Of a DNA stretch of 64,000 bases, positions 53,911-61,586 are shown one piece after another. Each line of letters starts with the position of its first letter. Positions within the stretch are counted from its first letter, which is position 1. Below the pieces are notes generated by a model, which did not search any database, was not told where the DNA came from, and worked only from the letters and a program-made list of their open reading frames with translations. Both the position numbers and the translations under genes were made by a program. The stretch covers positions 1-64,000 of the forward strand of contig CAYWQX010000003.1 of assembly GCA_964460985.1 (NCBI GenBank), in the 5' to 3' direction. Source of the DNA: CAZABG01 sp964460985. Lineage in GTDB: Bacteria > Chlamydiota > Chlamydiia > Chlamydiales > Parachlamydiaceae.

Positions 53911-54165
53911 ATGAAAAATATCGCCGAAAACAATCTGATTCGTTTCATCAATATATCGAAAAAGAAAGAAGGTATCTTTGTGAACTTTAGAGCTAAAGGG
54001 ATCAAAGGCGGCGCAAAATTTTCATCGAGTATTTCAGTCTCGCTCAATGATGCTGAAGTTGATCTCTCAGCCCCACTGGAGACCATCATTGAAACGTGTG
54101 CCAAAATAGCTGTGAAAGAATCGAAACAAGCCGATCTACAGTTCGAAGGTATTCATCAAGTCTAA
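53911..54165 (+). CDS. Small conserved-looking hypothetical protein
   Basis: The 84-residue protein MKNIAENNLIRFINISKKKEGIFVNFRAKGIKGGAKFSSS..VSLNDAEVDLSAPLETIIETCAKIAVKESKQADLQFEGI has an alternating polar pattern of a small alpha-beta fold. It is divergent from ung with 66 bases between the start codons and precedes tRNA-Pro by six bases. No known domain is recognised. Confidence 0.65.
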   Translation: MKNIAENNLIRFINISKKKEGIFVNFRAKGIKGGAKFSSSISVSLNDAEVDLSAPLETIIETCAKIAVKESKQADLQFEGIHQV

Positions 54166-54171
54166 AATTAT

Positions 54172-54246
54172 CAGGGTGTAGCGCAGCTTGGCTAGCGCAC
54201 CTGCATGGGGTGCAGGGGGTCGGAGGTTCAAATCCTCTCACCCTGA
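54172..54246 (+). tRNA. tRNA-Pro (GGG)
   Basis: Cloverleaf with acceptor CAGGGTG/CACCCTG, discriminator A, anticodon arm CCTGC-ATGGGGT-GCAGG (anticodon GGG) and T-arm GGAGG-TTCAAAT-CCTCT. CCA is not encoded. The C1-G72 pair is typical of bacterial tRNA-Pro. Confidence 0.96.
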
Positions 54247-54255
54247 TTCTATTTC

Positions 54256-54912
54256 TTAATACCGAGTTCTTCTGATCTCCTTATCTTCTTTTACCCCTTC
54301 TGTTTCATAATATCTTCTTTCTTCATCCAGTTTTTTCAGATTAAATTGAGGGGTTGAAAGAAGCGTAATAACCCGGTCGGTTTCTTTACGGCCTAAAATA
54401 TCTTGTACGTAGACAAATTGATTCGGGAATTTCGCCTTAATTCCAAAATCATAATCATCCAAGATAGCAACTGCTTGAATACCCAATTTTTCCGCATTGG
54501 CCTGAACCCATTTATCAATATTAAGACCGCGATCTTCACGTTGTGGATCGTTGATTGCTTCGAGCGATACAGAAGGCGTCACATCCAAAATATACTGGGA
54601 GAAAGCATGTTTCTTAAAAACTTGGGTTTTTAATTCTTCCAGATTGCAGTAAGTCCTCCAATGAGAAGAAATAACAATATGAAAATGGGCAACGCTTGAA
54701 ACTTTAGAAGCTATTTCATGTAAGTAATCGAGTTGTTTTTTTGGAAGATGTTCGCCTCCCGCAATTATTTCAGCCAAAGCCTCACTTCGGGCGCTTGGCA
54801 ATAACTCCTCTTTACGCTGTTGAATAAGGGGATTATTTCTTCTGTTGAGAATCATAACCCCGTCCATATCTAGAAAAAGAACCGCCGTATATTTATCAGA
54901 AATCGTATTCAT
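54256..54912 (-). CDS. HAD-like phosphatase-domain protein
   Basis: The HAD nucleophile motif is LFLDMDGVMIL (DxD), motif II is VISSHWRTY and the acidic motif is AILDDYDFG. The pattern DMDGV...SSHWR...DDYDF recalls HAD domains of nucleic-acid or small-molecule phosphatases. The longer frame to 54963 adds a stretch with no similarity; I chose the ATG at 54912, which has GGAGAG in front. The gene lies downstream of and in the same direction as the AlaX-like gene. Confidence 0.8.
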   Translation of the reverse strand: MNTISDKYTAVLFLDMDGVMILNRRNNPLIQQRKEELLPSARSEALAEIIAGGEHLPKKQLDYLHEIASKVSSVAHFHIVISSHWRTYCNLEELKTQVFKKHAFSQYILDVTPSVSLEAINDPQREDRGLNIDKWVQANAEKLGIQAVAILDDYDFGIKAKFPNQFVYVQDILGRKETDRVITLLSTPQFNLKKLDEERRYYETEGVKEDKEIRRTRY

Positions 54913-54915
54913 AAA

Positions 54916-54932
54916 CTCTCCAAAAAGGAGAG
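54916..54932 (-). promoter_or_regulatory. Small hairpin that can hide the HAD gene ribosome site
   Basis: On the minus strand CTCTCC-TTTTT-GGAGAG forms a 6-pair stem with a 5-base loop. GGAGAG is the Shine-Dalgarno site, ending four bases before the ATG at 54912. The hairpin could limit translation; the stem is short, so the effect may be small. Confidence 0.3.
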
Positions 54933-54959
54933 TATTATGATGTAAAGCCGCTTTACATA

Positions 54960-55598
54960 TCAATCAGGTTGATAGCTGATTTTTAGACTATTTTTTGAAG
55001 CTTTTGCCTTTGTGGCTTTTTGAGGGCCAATTTCGCTTGTCGATCTTACATGAGTTCCCAGGCACCTGTAGGGTGAATAGGGTCCGATATGGATATATCT
55101 TTCTCCCTCATTTTTAACATGTATCAAGTGGTTGTCTTTGATGGCCTGTAAAAGGGATTGATTGATCATATTAAGAGAGATTACAGGCTCTTTTTCAAAT
55201 TTAAACTCCACGTAGCACTCGCCTGGAAAATGATGCCCTTTCACCGCTTTCAGCTCTGGGTGCATCTCCTCAATGATATGACTTAATAAGTGCCCTCCGC
55301 TATGAAGACGAGCATGGAGAAGCCTTAAATCAGGATCGATTTGGAGAATCACTTCTTGCCCAACCGAAAAGGGATGCTCTTCGACATAATGTCTGATTTC
55401 CTGATCGATTTTCCTAACTTTCTTCACTTGGAATTTTTCAAAAGGAAGAATGATCTCACCCTTATCGGAAGGCTGGCCGCCGCCTTGAGGATAAAAAATA
55501 GTGGAATCGACGGTAAAATAGGTGCCGTACTCATCTTTCCCGATGGCTTCGATTCGGGCTGTTTTATCAAATGTATAAGTGTCGAATGATGTTTGCAT
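54960..55598 (-). CDS. AlaX-like alanyl-tRNA editing protein
   Basis: AlaX proteins remove Ser or Gly from mischarged tRNA-Ala. The zinc ligands are present: HARLHSGGHLLSH (HxxxH) and RCLGTHVRS (CxxxH). FYPQGGGQPSDKGEI is the core motif shared with the AlaRS editing domain. Length 212 is typical of type II AlaX. It is divergent from the MarR-GNAT gene and shares the palindrome at 55617-55639 with it. Confidence 0.92.
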   Translation of the reverse strand: MQTSFDTYTFDKTARIEAIGKDEYGTYFTVDSTIFYPQGGGQPSDKGEIILPFEKFQVKKVRKIDQEIRHYVEEHPFSVGQEVILQIDPDLRLLHARLHSGGHLLSHIIEEMHPELKAVKGHHFPGECYVEFKFEKEPVISLNMINQSLLQAIKDNHLIHVKNEGERYIHIGPYSPYRCLGTHVRSTSEIGPQKATKAKASKNSLKISYQPD

Positions 55599-55616
55599 AT
55601 CCTCGATATTAACTTA

Positions 55617-55639
55617 AATGATTGCATTTTGCAATCATT
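55617..55639. promoter_or_regulatory. Probable MarR-family operator between AlaX and MarR-GNAT genes
   Basis: AATGATTGCA and TGCAATCATT are perfect 10-base inverted arms around TTT. The site lies 18 bases from the AlaX ATG and 34 bases before the MarR-GNAT ATG. MarR regulators bind palindromes of this size with TTGCAA-type halves and normally repress themselves and a divergent neighbour. Confidence 0.7.
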
Positions 55640-55672
55640 TTCATTAAATTCAAGGTTATCAAAAGGAATCTT

Positions 55673-56614
55673 ATGCTCCATCGTATCGATCATTTAAGAA
55701 AATCCCAGCGCAAACTAGTTCGCGAACTGGGACTATTAGGTCTCAACCAATTAACCAAACATGAAACACCCTCTTACTGGCACGCGCTGATAGAGATTGG
55801 CAATCACGAAGGAATCACTATTTTAGAGCTAGGCGAGATTCTCTTATTAACCCCCTCTACCATCTCCAGGCTCATCAAGACAATAACCAAAGAAGGGAAA
55901 GTTGAAATTTCTCCTTTAAATGATAAAAGACAAAAAGGGCTTTACTTAACCCCGGCAGGCAAGGAAGCTCTAAAAAAAATTGATCTTTTTTCAGAGGAGA
56001 AAATTAAAGGCGCCTTTGAATTTTTGAGCGAAGAAGGCATTCAAAAAGTGCTTGAAGGGATAAACCTCTACGCTGAGGCGCTCGAAAAAAATCGACACAA
56101 AAAGCAGGTGAAAATTCTGACTTTATCCACTTCAAGACCCCTTAGGCACAAAATCGTCAAAATGATTGAAACCATTCAGAAAGGCGAATTTAACATCCCA
56201 ATTACTCCAGACATTAACGAATCGGTTCTAAAAGCCGAAGATCACTTTTATTACAACCATTCCTACAATTTCTGGTACGCGGTTGATAAAGAGGATAAAG
56301 TGATTGGATCGATTGGCTTAAAAAAATGGAATGACTCCTTTGGCGAAATAAAAAAAATGTTTGTCATCCCGGAATACCGAAGTCAAGGCCTTGCCAAAAC
56401 CCTGTTAAAAACGTGCCTTAAAAGTGCGAGCAAACATGGCTTTGAAAAAATTATTCTTGGCAGCGAAGGATCCTTAAAAGCCGCTCACCGGTTCTATGAA
56501 AAAATGGGTTTTAAAAATATTTCTAGACAGGATCTGCCCGATTTCTTTGAAGTTTGCCCCTTGGATAGTCAATTTTATATCGGCTCAGTAGCTGAGTTAT
56601 CTACGTATCATTAA
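55673..56614 (+). CDS. MarR regulator fused to a GNAT acetyltransferase
   Basis: Residues 1-145 are a MarR winged helix (WHALIEIGNHEGITILELGEILLLTPSTISRLIKTITKEGKVEISPLNDKRQKGLYLTPAGKEAL). Residues about 160-300 are a GNAT domain with the acetyl-CoA loop MFVIPEYRSQGLAKTLLKTCL and ending AAHRFYEKMGFKNI. MarR-GNAT fusions are known in bacteria, but their substrates are mostly unknown. The frame runs upstream to 55622, but the ATG at 55673 has a ribosome site (AAAGGAA) and starts the domain. Probably self-regulated through the palindrome. Confidence 0.9.
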   Translation: MLHRIDHLRKSQRKLVRELGLLGLNQLTKHETPSYWHALIEIGNHEGITILELGEILLLTPSTISRLIKTITKEGKVEISPLNDKRQKGLYLTPAGKEALKKIDLFSEEKIKGAFEFLSEEGIQKVLEGINLYAEALEKNRHKKQVKILTLSTSRPLRHKIVKMIETIQKGEFNIPITPDINESVLKAEDHFYYNHSYNFWYAVDKEDKVIGSIGLKKWNDSFGEIKKMFVIPEYRSQGLAKTLLKTCLKSASKHGFEKIILGSEGSLKAAHRFYEKMGFKNISRQDLPDFFEVCPLDSQFYIGSVAELSTYH

Positions 56615-56622
56615 CAAGTTAT

Positions 56623-56659
56623 AAACCCCTCTTTTACGCAGCTAAAAAAGGGGGTTTTT
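56623..56659 (+). terminator. Rho-independent terminator of the MarR-GNAT gene
   Basis: AAACCCCTCTTTT (56623-56635) pairs with AAAAAGGGGGTTT (56645-56657), with one mismatch and one G-U, and is followed by further T residues. It lies nine bases after the stop codon and inside the upstream part of repeat copy 1. Confidence 0.75.
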
Positions 56660-56734
56660 GAACAAATCCACACCACAAGAAGATGAAGAATAAATAACTA
56701 TTTAAATATTCTTCTTATTAAGAGAGTGTGGAAA
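56659..56734. repeat. Palindromic intergenic element, copy 1
   Basis: TGAACAAATCCACACC starts the element and GTGGAAA ends it. Outer arms TCCACAC (56667-56673) and GTGTGGA (56726-56732) and inner arms GAAGAATA (56685-56692) and TATTCTTC (56707-56714) are complementary, around a 14-base AT-rich loop. The same organisation occurs at 58130-58206. A further shared block, AACAAGTTATAA-A-CC, lies upstream at 56613-56627. The outer arms resemble DnaA boxes (TTTTCCACA on the minus strand differs from TTATCCACA by one base). Confidence 0.75.
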
Positions 56735-56763
56735 ATTTCATTAAAACTGTTTATAATACCTGG

Positions 56764-58068
56764 ATGCTGGAATTAATTCGCCGCACATGGGCAACTGAAG
56801 CCGATAGATTAAGCCTTTATGAATTGTTAGATGAAAGATATTCGGGATCAGACTTTGTAGACAGTCTGAAAAAAGACCCTATCAATTCTTGTTTTTATCA
56901 ACAGCCTGACTGGCCCTATTATGCTTTAAGCGCAGTAAAGACCTCTCAAATATCCATTTCGATATTCGCGACGCTTATGATTGTTCGCGAAATTAAATTA
57001 AAGACGCCTGCTAGTGAGATTTCTTGGGTTGCGATGTTTATCAACGGTAGAATAAATGCGCTTGCCTTTGATCTAATTTTTAGTACCTTTCAGCCTGTTA
57101 AAGATTCAGAGATATATAATCGCCTTAGATACACTAAACCACAGATTACAAAAGAAGAGCTCACTCAAACATTTTTAAAATTTAAGCCACACTCTCTCGA
57201 CCACTACTTGCTTGTTTATCCGGATGACTCCAACGAAAAAGCTATATCGAGTCAAATCTATAAATTAACCGGCTTGAATCTGGTTGATCGCGTAACCTAT
57301 CAAAATCGAAGAGGCCGCTTATTTGTTTCATGCACTTTTTGGGAAGCTCTTCTGCAAACCAAATTTTCTTCTCAAGCGGTAAAACCTAATTATGTCATCG
57401 GTACTTCCGATAGACATGATTTGACTGTCAATGCCTTAAAAAATGAACGGGATATTCAAATACCCTTTCTTACTAGCCGTCTGCCTTCGGAAGCCGATTC
57501 TTTCCCCGCACCGGGAATAGATTTTTTTAGACATGATGCGACTTATCACCTTTACGTTGCCTGTTTTATTCCTCCCTCTATTAAAAGAGCCTTCATTGAA
57601 ATTGCAAAAATTATACAGGGCTATTTTCCCCATGAATTTGCAGGCTCTTTTTCTGAAGAACAAAAAATGGCAATCATTCTTAACTGTATCGACCACATTA
57701 TTGATTTGGATTGTCCTTTCTTTAGAGATGAATGGAGAGCTTTTTTCGAAAAAAGTTCGAAAACACTGAGTCCATCCGCCTATTTTTGGATCGGAATCGC
57801 GGGTTTAATCTGCCGATCGCATGTCAGAGCTTCTTCCTCCGCCGCGTTTCGAAATGTTCCCCATTCAGAGGCTCTAGCCCTCTCCTTTTTAAGAAGCAAG
57901 ATCGCACCCAGGCTTATCCGAGATCTTTTATTAAAACCAGATCTCTTAAAACCTTATGGAATTATGATAAAAGATTTAGAGCCCGCTTACATGGCTCTTT
58001 CAACTTATCTTCCTGACGACAAGAATAATCACGTCCATCCCTTTTACGATGCTTTCTTAAAACTCTAA
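56764..58068 (+). CDS. Hypothetical 434-residue protein between two repeat elements
   Basis: No family is recognised. The protein starts MLELIRRTWATEADRLSLYELLDERYSGSDFV and is soluble, aromatic-rich and mixed alpha-beta, without signal peptide or membrane segment. One region (GTSDRHDLTVNALKNERDIQIPFLTSRLPSEADSFPAPGIDFFRHDATYHLYVACF) looks well structured. A GTG at 56728 could add 12 residues, but it lies inside the repeat element. The gene is bracketed by copies 1 and 2 of that element. It may be an effector or a gene acquired with the repeats. Confidence 0.65.
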   Translation: MLELIRRTWATEADRLSLYELLDERYSGSDFVDSLKKDPINSCFYQQPDWPYYALSAVKTSQISISIFATLMIVREIKLKTPASEISWVAMFINGRINALAFDLIFSTFQPVKDSEIYNRLRYTKPQITKEELTQTFLKFKPHSLDHYLLVYPDDSNEKAISSQIYKLTGLNLVDRVTYQNRRGRLFVSCTFWEALLQTKFSSQAVKPNYVIGTSDRHDLTVNALKNERDIQIPFLTSRLPSEADSFPAPGIDFFRHDATYHLYVACFIPPSIKRAFIEIAKIIQGYFPHEFAGSFSEEQKMAIILNCIDHIIDLDCPFFRDEWRAFFEKSSKTLSPSAYFWIGIAGLICRSHVRASSSAAFRNVPHSEALALSFLRSKIAPRLIRDLLLKPDLLKPYGIMIKDLEPAYMALSTYLPDDKNNHVHPFYDAFLKL

Positions 58069-58129
58069 TTCGAGAGCGGTTTTCTACTTCAGTTGAACAA
58101 GTTATAATCCGGTTTTTTCACACTTATGA

Positions 58130-58206
58130 TGAACATTTCCACACCTTCTTAAGAAGAAGAATAAAGTAGTATATAAATATTCTTCTTCTATAGGATCATG
58201 TGGAAA
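58130..58206. repeat. Palindromic intergenic element, copy 2
   Basis: Outer arms TTTCCACA (58136-58143) and TGTGGAAA (58199-58206) and inner arms AGAAGAAGAATA (58152-58163) and TATTCTTCTTCT (58178-58189, a 12-pair stem) surround a 14-base loop. The shared upstream block AACAAGTTATAAT-CC lies at 58096-58110. Over the central 42 bases, 32 positions agree with copy 1 by my count, and changes in the stems are partly compensated. The element ends at or in the start of the next gene. Confidence 0.78.
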
Positions 58207-58218
58207 GTGTTTATATGA
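58198..58218 (+). CDS. Possible 6-codon leader ORF before the glmU-like gene
   Basis: ATG TGG AAA GTG TTT ATA TGA (MWKVFI) starts at 58198 after GGATC and its stop overlaps the ATG at 58215 (ATGA). It starts within the 3' arm of the repeat element. It may couple translation to the element's fold. Expression is not proven. Confidence 0.25.
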   Translation: MWKVFI

Positions 58219-58889
58219 CTCAATTTACTCTACAAAATTACTTCGATACCACCGGTTTTCCGTTTGCAGATTTGTTCACGGATGTCACAAATGTGTGGGA
58301 TTTGATCAAAAAAATTTCCCCTTACCTGAAAGATCAGAAGCTTGGAAAAATAGAAGGCGAGATTTCCCCGCAGGCTTATCTCATCCATCCGGAGCTTATC
58401 TCTATTGGAAAAGGGACGATCGTTGAACCTGGCGCCTATATCAAAGGCCCTTGCCTTATTGGGGAAAATTGTTCGATAAGACACGGAGCTTACGTGCGAG
58501 GAGATGTGATTGCGGGACATAACGTGGTCATCGGACATGACACCGAAGTTAAAAACGCCCTTTTTTTTAATGGGTCCCACGCCGCTCACTTTGCTTACGT
58601 CGGCGACTCGGTTTTAGGAAACCGCGTTAATTTGGGCGCTGGCACCAAATTAGCTAACTTAAGGCTCAATAATCAACCGATCTCCATTCTTGGATTTAAC
58701 ACCGGTTTAAGGAAGTTTGGCGCGATTTTAGGCGATGATGTTCAAGTGGGATGCAATGCCGTCTTAAATCCCGGAACTATCATTGGTCGAAGCTCCGATA
58801 TTCTTCCTTCACTAAATGTTGGAGGGGTGATCGATTCCAATGTGAGAGTCAAAGGTGATTTTTCGCTCGTGATTCGCCGTAAAAAGTGA
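58215..58889 (+). CDS. Left-handed beta-helix acyltransferase-like protein (GlmU C-terminal type)
   Basis: From about residue 60 the hexapeptide repeat is clear: ISIGKGTIVEPGAYIKGPCLIGENCSIRHGAYVRGDVIAGHNVVIGHDTEVKNALFFNG, then AHFAYVGDSVLGNRVNLGAGTKLANLRLN and VQVGCNAVLNPGTIIGRSSDILPSLNVGG. This is a sugar-nucleotide N-acyltransferase or nucleotidyltransferase tail, as in GlmU, without the N-terminal uridyltransferase. The chlamydial order glmU-like-ispA is conserved with C. trachomatis. I chose the ATG at 58215; a GTG at 58200 adds five residues. Confidence 0.88.
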   Translation: MTQFTLQNYFDTTGFPFADLFTDVTNVWDLIKKISPYLKDQKLGKIEGEISPQAYLIHPELISIGKGTIVEPGAYIKGPCLIGENCSIRHGAYVRGDVIAGHNVVIGHDTEVKNALFFNGSHAAHFAYVGDSVLGNRVNLGAGTKLANLRLNNQPISILGFNTGLRKFGAILGDDVQVGCNAVLNPGTIIGRSSDILPSLNVGGVIDSNVRVKGDFSLVIRRKK

Positions 58890-58902
58890 TAAACTCTTTT
58901 AC

Positions 58903-59721
58903 ATGCAAACGACTGAATCAGATCTTTTAGAGCTTCTCCTTCCCTATCATAAACAGGTAGAAAAAGCGCTTGCCCACCAAGTTTGGCCGGCAGGAAGCCT
59001 TGGAGAGGCATGTAGATATGCCGTTATGAATGGCGGCAAACGCTTTCGTCCATCGCTTGTCTTGATGATCGCAAAGGCGCTTGGTCAAAATAATGTGGAA
59101 GAAGCGGCCCTCAGTATCGAGTATTTTCATACAGCCTCTCTGGTGGCGGACGATCTTCCCTGCATGGATGATGATGATGAAAGGCGGGGTAAGCCTGCCG
59201 TTCACCGCGTCTATGGCGAGGGAGTTGCGCTTCTTACTAGCTACGCCTTAATTACCGAGGGCTATGCGTGCATTGCGAAGCAGGCGGCGCTTCCCTTGCA
59301 GACTAAACTTGCTTTAGAGAATGCGGCGGCAAACACGCTTCTTGCGACAGAAGGGCAGCATCTGGATCTATTCCCTCCCGATGACGATGAAAAAACCATC
59401 CTTGAAGCGTTGCGTAAAAAGACGGTTTCCCTGTTCGAAATCTCTTTTGTATTCGGCTGGATTTTTGGGGGCGGCAATCTAACCGATCTTCCTCTTGTTA
59501 AAAAAGCGGCCTACCATTTTGGAATGGCTTTTCAGATAGCTGACGACATAGACGATCTTAGACAAGATAAAAGAAGGCCTGAAATTATCAATCTTGCACT
59601 TAAACTCGGAACTGACAAAGCCCGCCTACAATTAGACAAAGAAAAAACGTTTTGTTTAGAGACTTTGGAAAGGCTTAAGTTAGAAAATTCCGATATCGCC
59701 AAACTTATTCAATCTTTGTAA
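58903..59721 (+). CDS. ispA: Polyprenyl (farnesyl/geranylgeranyl) diphosphate synthase
   Basis: IspA condenses isoprenoid units made by the MEP pathway. The first aspartate-rich motif is in VADDLPCMDDDDERRGKP and the second is FQIADDIDDLRQDKRRP. NGGKRFRPSLVLM is the family N-terminal motif. Length 272 is slightly short (290-300 in E. coli). It follows the glmU-like gene by 13 bases and is convergent with recA. The chain length of its product cannot be judged safely. Confidence 0.93.
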   Translation: MQTTESDLLELLLPYHKQVEKALAHQVWPAGSLGEACRYAVMNGGKRFRPSLVLMIAKALGQNNVEEAALSIEYFHTASLVADDLPCMDDDDERRGKPAVHRVYGEGVALLTSYALITEGYACIAKQAALPLQTKLALENAAANTLLATEGQHLDLFPPDDDEKTILEALRKKTVSLFEISFVFGWIFGGGNLTDLPLVKKAAYHFGMAFQIADDIDDLRQDKRRPEIINLALKLGTDKARLQLDKEKTFCLETLERLKLENSDIAKLIQSL

Positions 59722-59724
59722 GAA

Positions 59725-59753
59725 AGAGGACAAGGGATAAGCCCTTGCCCTCT
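59725..59753. terminator. Bidirectional hairpin between ispA and recA
   Basis: AGAGG-A-CAAGGG (59725-59736) and CCCTTG-C-CCTCT (59742-59753) form a 12-pair stem with one A-C mismatch and a 5-base loop. On the recA strand TTTCTTAC follows. It can end both convergent transcripts. Confidence 0.65.
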
Positions 59754-59759
59754 ATGAAA

Positions 59760-60824
59760 TTAGACTTCGGCTGTTTCGAGAACATCGACTGCAGCAGGAG
59801 CTGTTTTTAAAGCTCCGGCTTTAGCTTTATCTTGATAGGTTTTAATGACTAAGGCTTCAATTTCATCCAGAAGAGCTGGGTTCTTTTTGAACTCCTCTTT
59901 CACAGCTTCTCTTCCTTGACCTAAACGAGTCCCTTTATAGCTAAACCAAGCGCCTTTTTTGTCGATGATGCCAAAATCGGAGCCTAAGTCGATCACAGCG
60001 CCCGTACGAGAAATCCCTTCGTTAAAGAGAATATCAAATTCAGCTACCTGGAAAGGCGCGGCTAACTTATTTTTTGCAACTTTAACACGGACACGGTTTC
60101 CGATTTCGCTGCTGTCGGGACCTTTAATACCGGCTGTGCGACGAATATCTAAACGCAGAGACGAGTAGAATTTAAGGGCGCGTCCACCGGTTGTAGTCTC
60201 TGGGTTTCCGTACATGACGCCAATTTTTTCACGTATTTGGTTAATAAAGATGGCGCAGGTGTTGCTTTTAGAAAGGGCCGCCGTGAGCTTTCTTAGCGCT
60301 TGAGACATCAATCGCGCCTGGAGGCCTACGAAGGAGTCTCCGATTTCCCCTTCCAATTCCGATTTAGGAACCAAAGCCGCTACCGAGTCGATTACAATCA
60401 CATCGATTACATTAGATCTTGCTAGCGCTTCTGCAATATTTAAAGCCTCTTCTCCGCTATCAGGCTGGGAGATTAAAAGCTCATCGATATTCACCCCGAG
60501 ACGGGCTGCATAGGAAGGATCCATGGCATGTTCCGCGTCGATGTAAGCTGCTGTGCCGCCATTCTTTTGGGCGTTTGCCACGATGTGCATAGCAAGCGTC
60601 GATTTACCGGACGATTCAGGGCCAAAGATTTCAACCACTCTTCCACGTGGAACTCCACCGATGCCGATCGCGGCATCAAGGGTAATCGCTCCTGTTTTAA
60701 TCACAGCGATTTCTCGATTGGCCGATTGTTTTCCAAGCGACATGATCGCTCCATCGCCAAACTGTTTTCTAATCATGCTTAAAGCGTTATCTAACGCTTT
60801 TTTGCGTTCCGGATCGGTCGACAT
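59760..60824 (-). CDS. recA: Recombinase A
   Basis: RecA forms filaments on single-stranded DNA for strand exchange and repair. Walker A is FGPESSGKSTLAMHIV, motif B is VIVIDSVAALVPKSELEGE, loop L2 is in MYGNPETTTGGRALKFYSSLRLDIRR, and the C-terminus is acidic and Ala-rich. Length 354 is typical. It lies 61 bases downstream of the small-protein operon on the same strand and works with RecBCD encoded in this window. Confidence 0.99.
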   Translation of the reverse strand: MSTDPERKKALDNALSMIRKQFGDGAIMSLGKQSANREIAVIKTGAITLDAAIGIGGVPRGRVVEIFGPESSGKSTLAMHIVANAQKNGGTAAYIDAEHAMDPSYAARLGVNIDELLISQPDSGEEALNIAEALARSNVIDVIVIDSVAALVPKSELEGEIGDSFVGLQARLMSQALRKLTAALSKSNTCAIFINQIREKIGVMYGNPETTTGGRALKFYSSLRLDIRRTAGIKGPDSSEIGNRVRVKVAKNKLAAPFQVAEFDILFNEGISRTGAVIDLGSDFGIIDKKGAWFSYKGTRLGQGREAVKEEFKKNPALLDEIEALVIKTYQDKAKAGALKTAPAAVDVLETAEV

Positions 60825-60885
60825 AATCTCTCCTCACAAATTAAAGAGGTGATCATATCATTCAGAAGAAACGCTTGTCTATAGA

Positions 60886-61233
60886 TTAAGGGTAAGAAAC
60901 AACTCTTACCGGTTTCTCTAAAAATCGAAAATACAAGGTTAGAAGATCGGGGAAGGTCTCTGCCCATCTCTCTTCGCCAAGCACATTGATTTTCAAAGCA
61001 AGCTTTTGAAGGCCCGGATGCATCTCAATAAATAACAACATAGAGCCGTAGCTTTGGGTGCATTTATCAAGATAAAAGATATTTTTGGTGAAAGGAGTTG
61101 ATCCGCGATAAACGATATACTCTCCTACTTTTAAAACACTTTTTATTAGATGAGGGTTTATTTCTTCGGGCAAATAGCCTGGAACTTGGAGCCAGTAATC
61201 TTCTGAGTTTAAAGGGGGAATAGAGAAAGTCAT
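60886..61233 (-). CDS. Hypothetical SH2-like small protein A
   Basis: The 115-residue protein MTFSIPPLNSEDYWLQVPGYLPEEINPHLIKSVLKVGEYIVYRGST... is paralogous to the next gene upstream. The pattern W......L..VGEYIVYRGST, then beta strands (NIFYLDK, LALKINVL), and C-terminal FPDLLTLYFRFL recalls the SH2 domain, where G-x-F-L-V-R-x-S is followed by a late L..L(V)..Y helix. The match is by eye and weak. It overlaps the second gene by four bases. Confidence 0.6.
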   Translation of the reverse strand: MTFSIPPLNSEDYWLQVPGYLPEEINPHLIKSVLKVGEYIVYRGSTPFTKNIFYLDKCTQSYGSMLLFIEMHPGLQKLALKINVLGEERWAETFPDLLTLYFRFLEKPVRVVSYP

Positions 61234-61583
61234 AGTGTCGCAGCGTGGGTTAAAAAGGGATAATGGTTATGAATCAGCTCGGGAATAGTCAAATAAAAAG
61301 GTAGATCTCTTCGATCGCCAAAGCCCCATATTTTGAGGGCATAATGCGTGCCTGTTTGGCAGACTTCGATGATCTCGGATTGTATAGACTCATCTTTTAC
61401 ATAATAAATTACTTTATATAGCGGATACGATGTGGATCCAATCATATAAGATCCTCTCGTCAGCCTGGATAAGGCCGATTCCGTAATTTTTTGATAGCCG
61501 GGAAGGCTATTCCAATAATCTTCCGATGTAATGTCGGAAACTTGTAGAGTGGAAAGATGGGCGGTCAGCGAATCGATCGACAT
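61230..61583 (-). CDS. Hypothetical SH2-like small protein B
   Basis: The 117-residue protein has SEDYWNSLPGYQKITESALSRLTRGSYMIGSTSYP, YKVIYYVKDESI, THYALKIWGF and FYLTIPELIHNHYPFL. It shares SEDYW..(V/L)PGY, G-x-Y-(I/M)-(V/I)-x-G-S-T and the late PDLL/PELI-..Y..FL with its neighbour, so the two arose by duplication. In an SH2 reading, the phosphotyrosine-binding Arg is Gly here. Overlaps protein A by four bases; three bases separate it from the MORN_2 lipoprotein gene. Confidence 0.6.
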   Translation of the reverse strand: MSIDSLTAHLSTLQVSDITSEDYWNSLPGYQKITESALSRLTRGSYMIGSTSYPLYKVIYYVKDESIQSEIIEVCQTGTHYALKIWGFGDRRDLPFYLTIPELIHNHYPFLTHAATL

Positions 61584-61586
61584 AGA

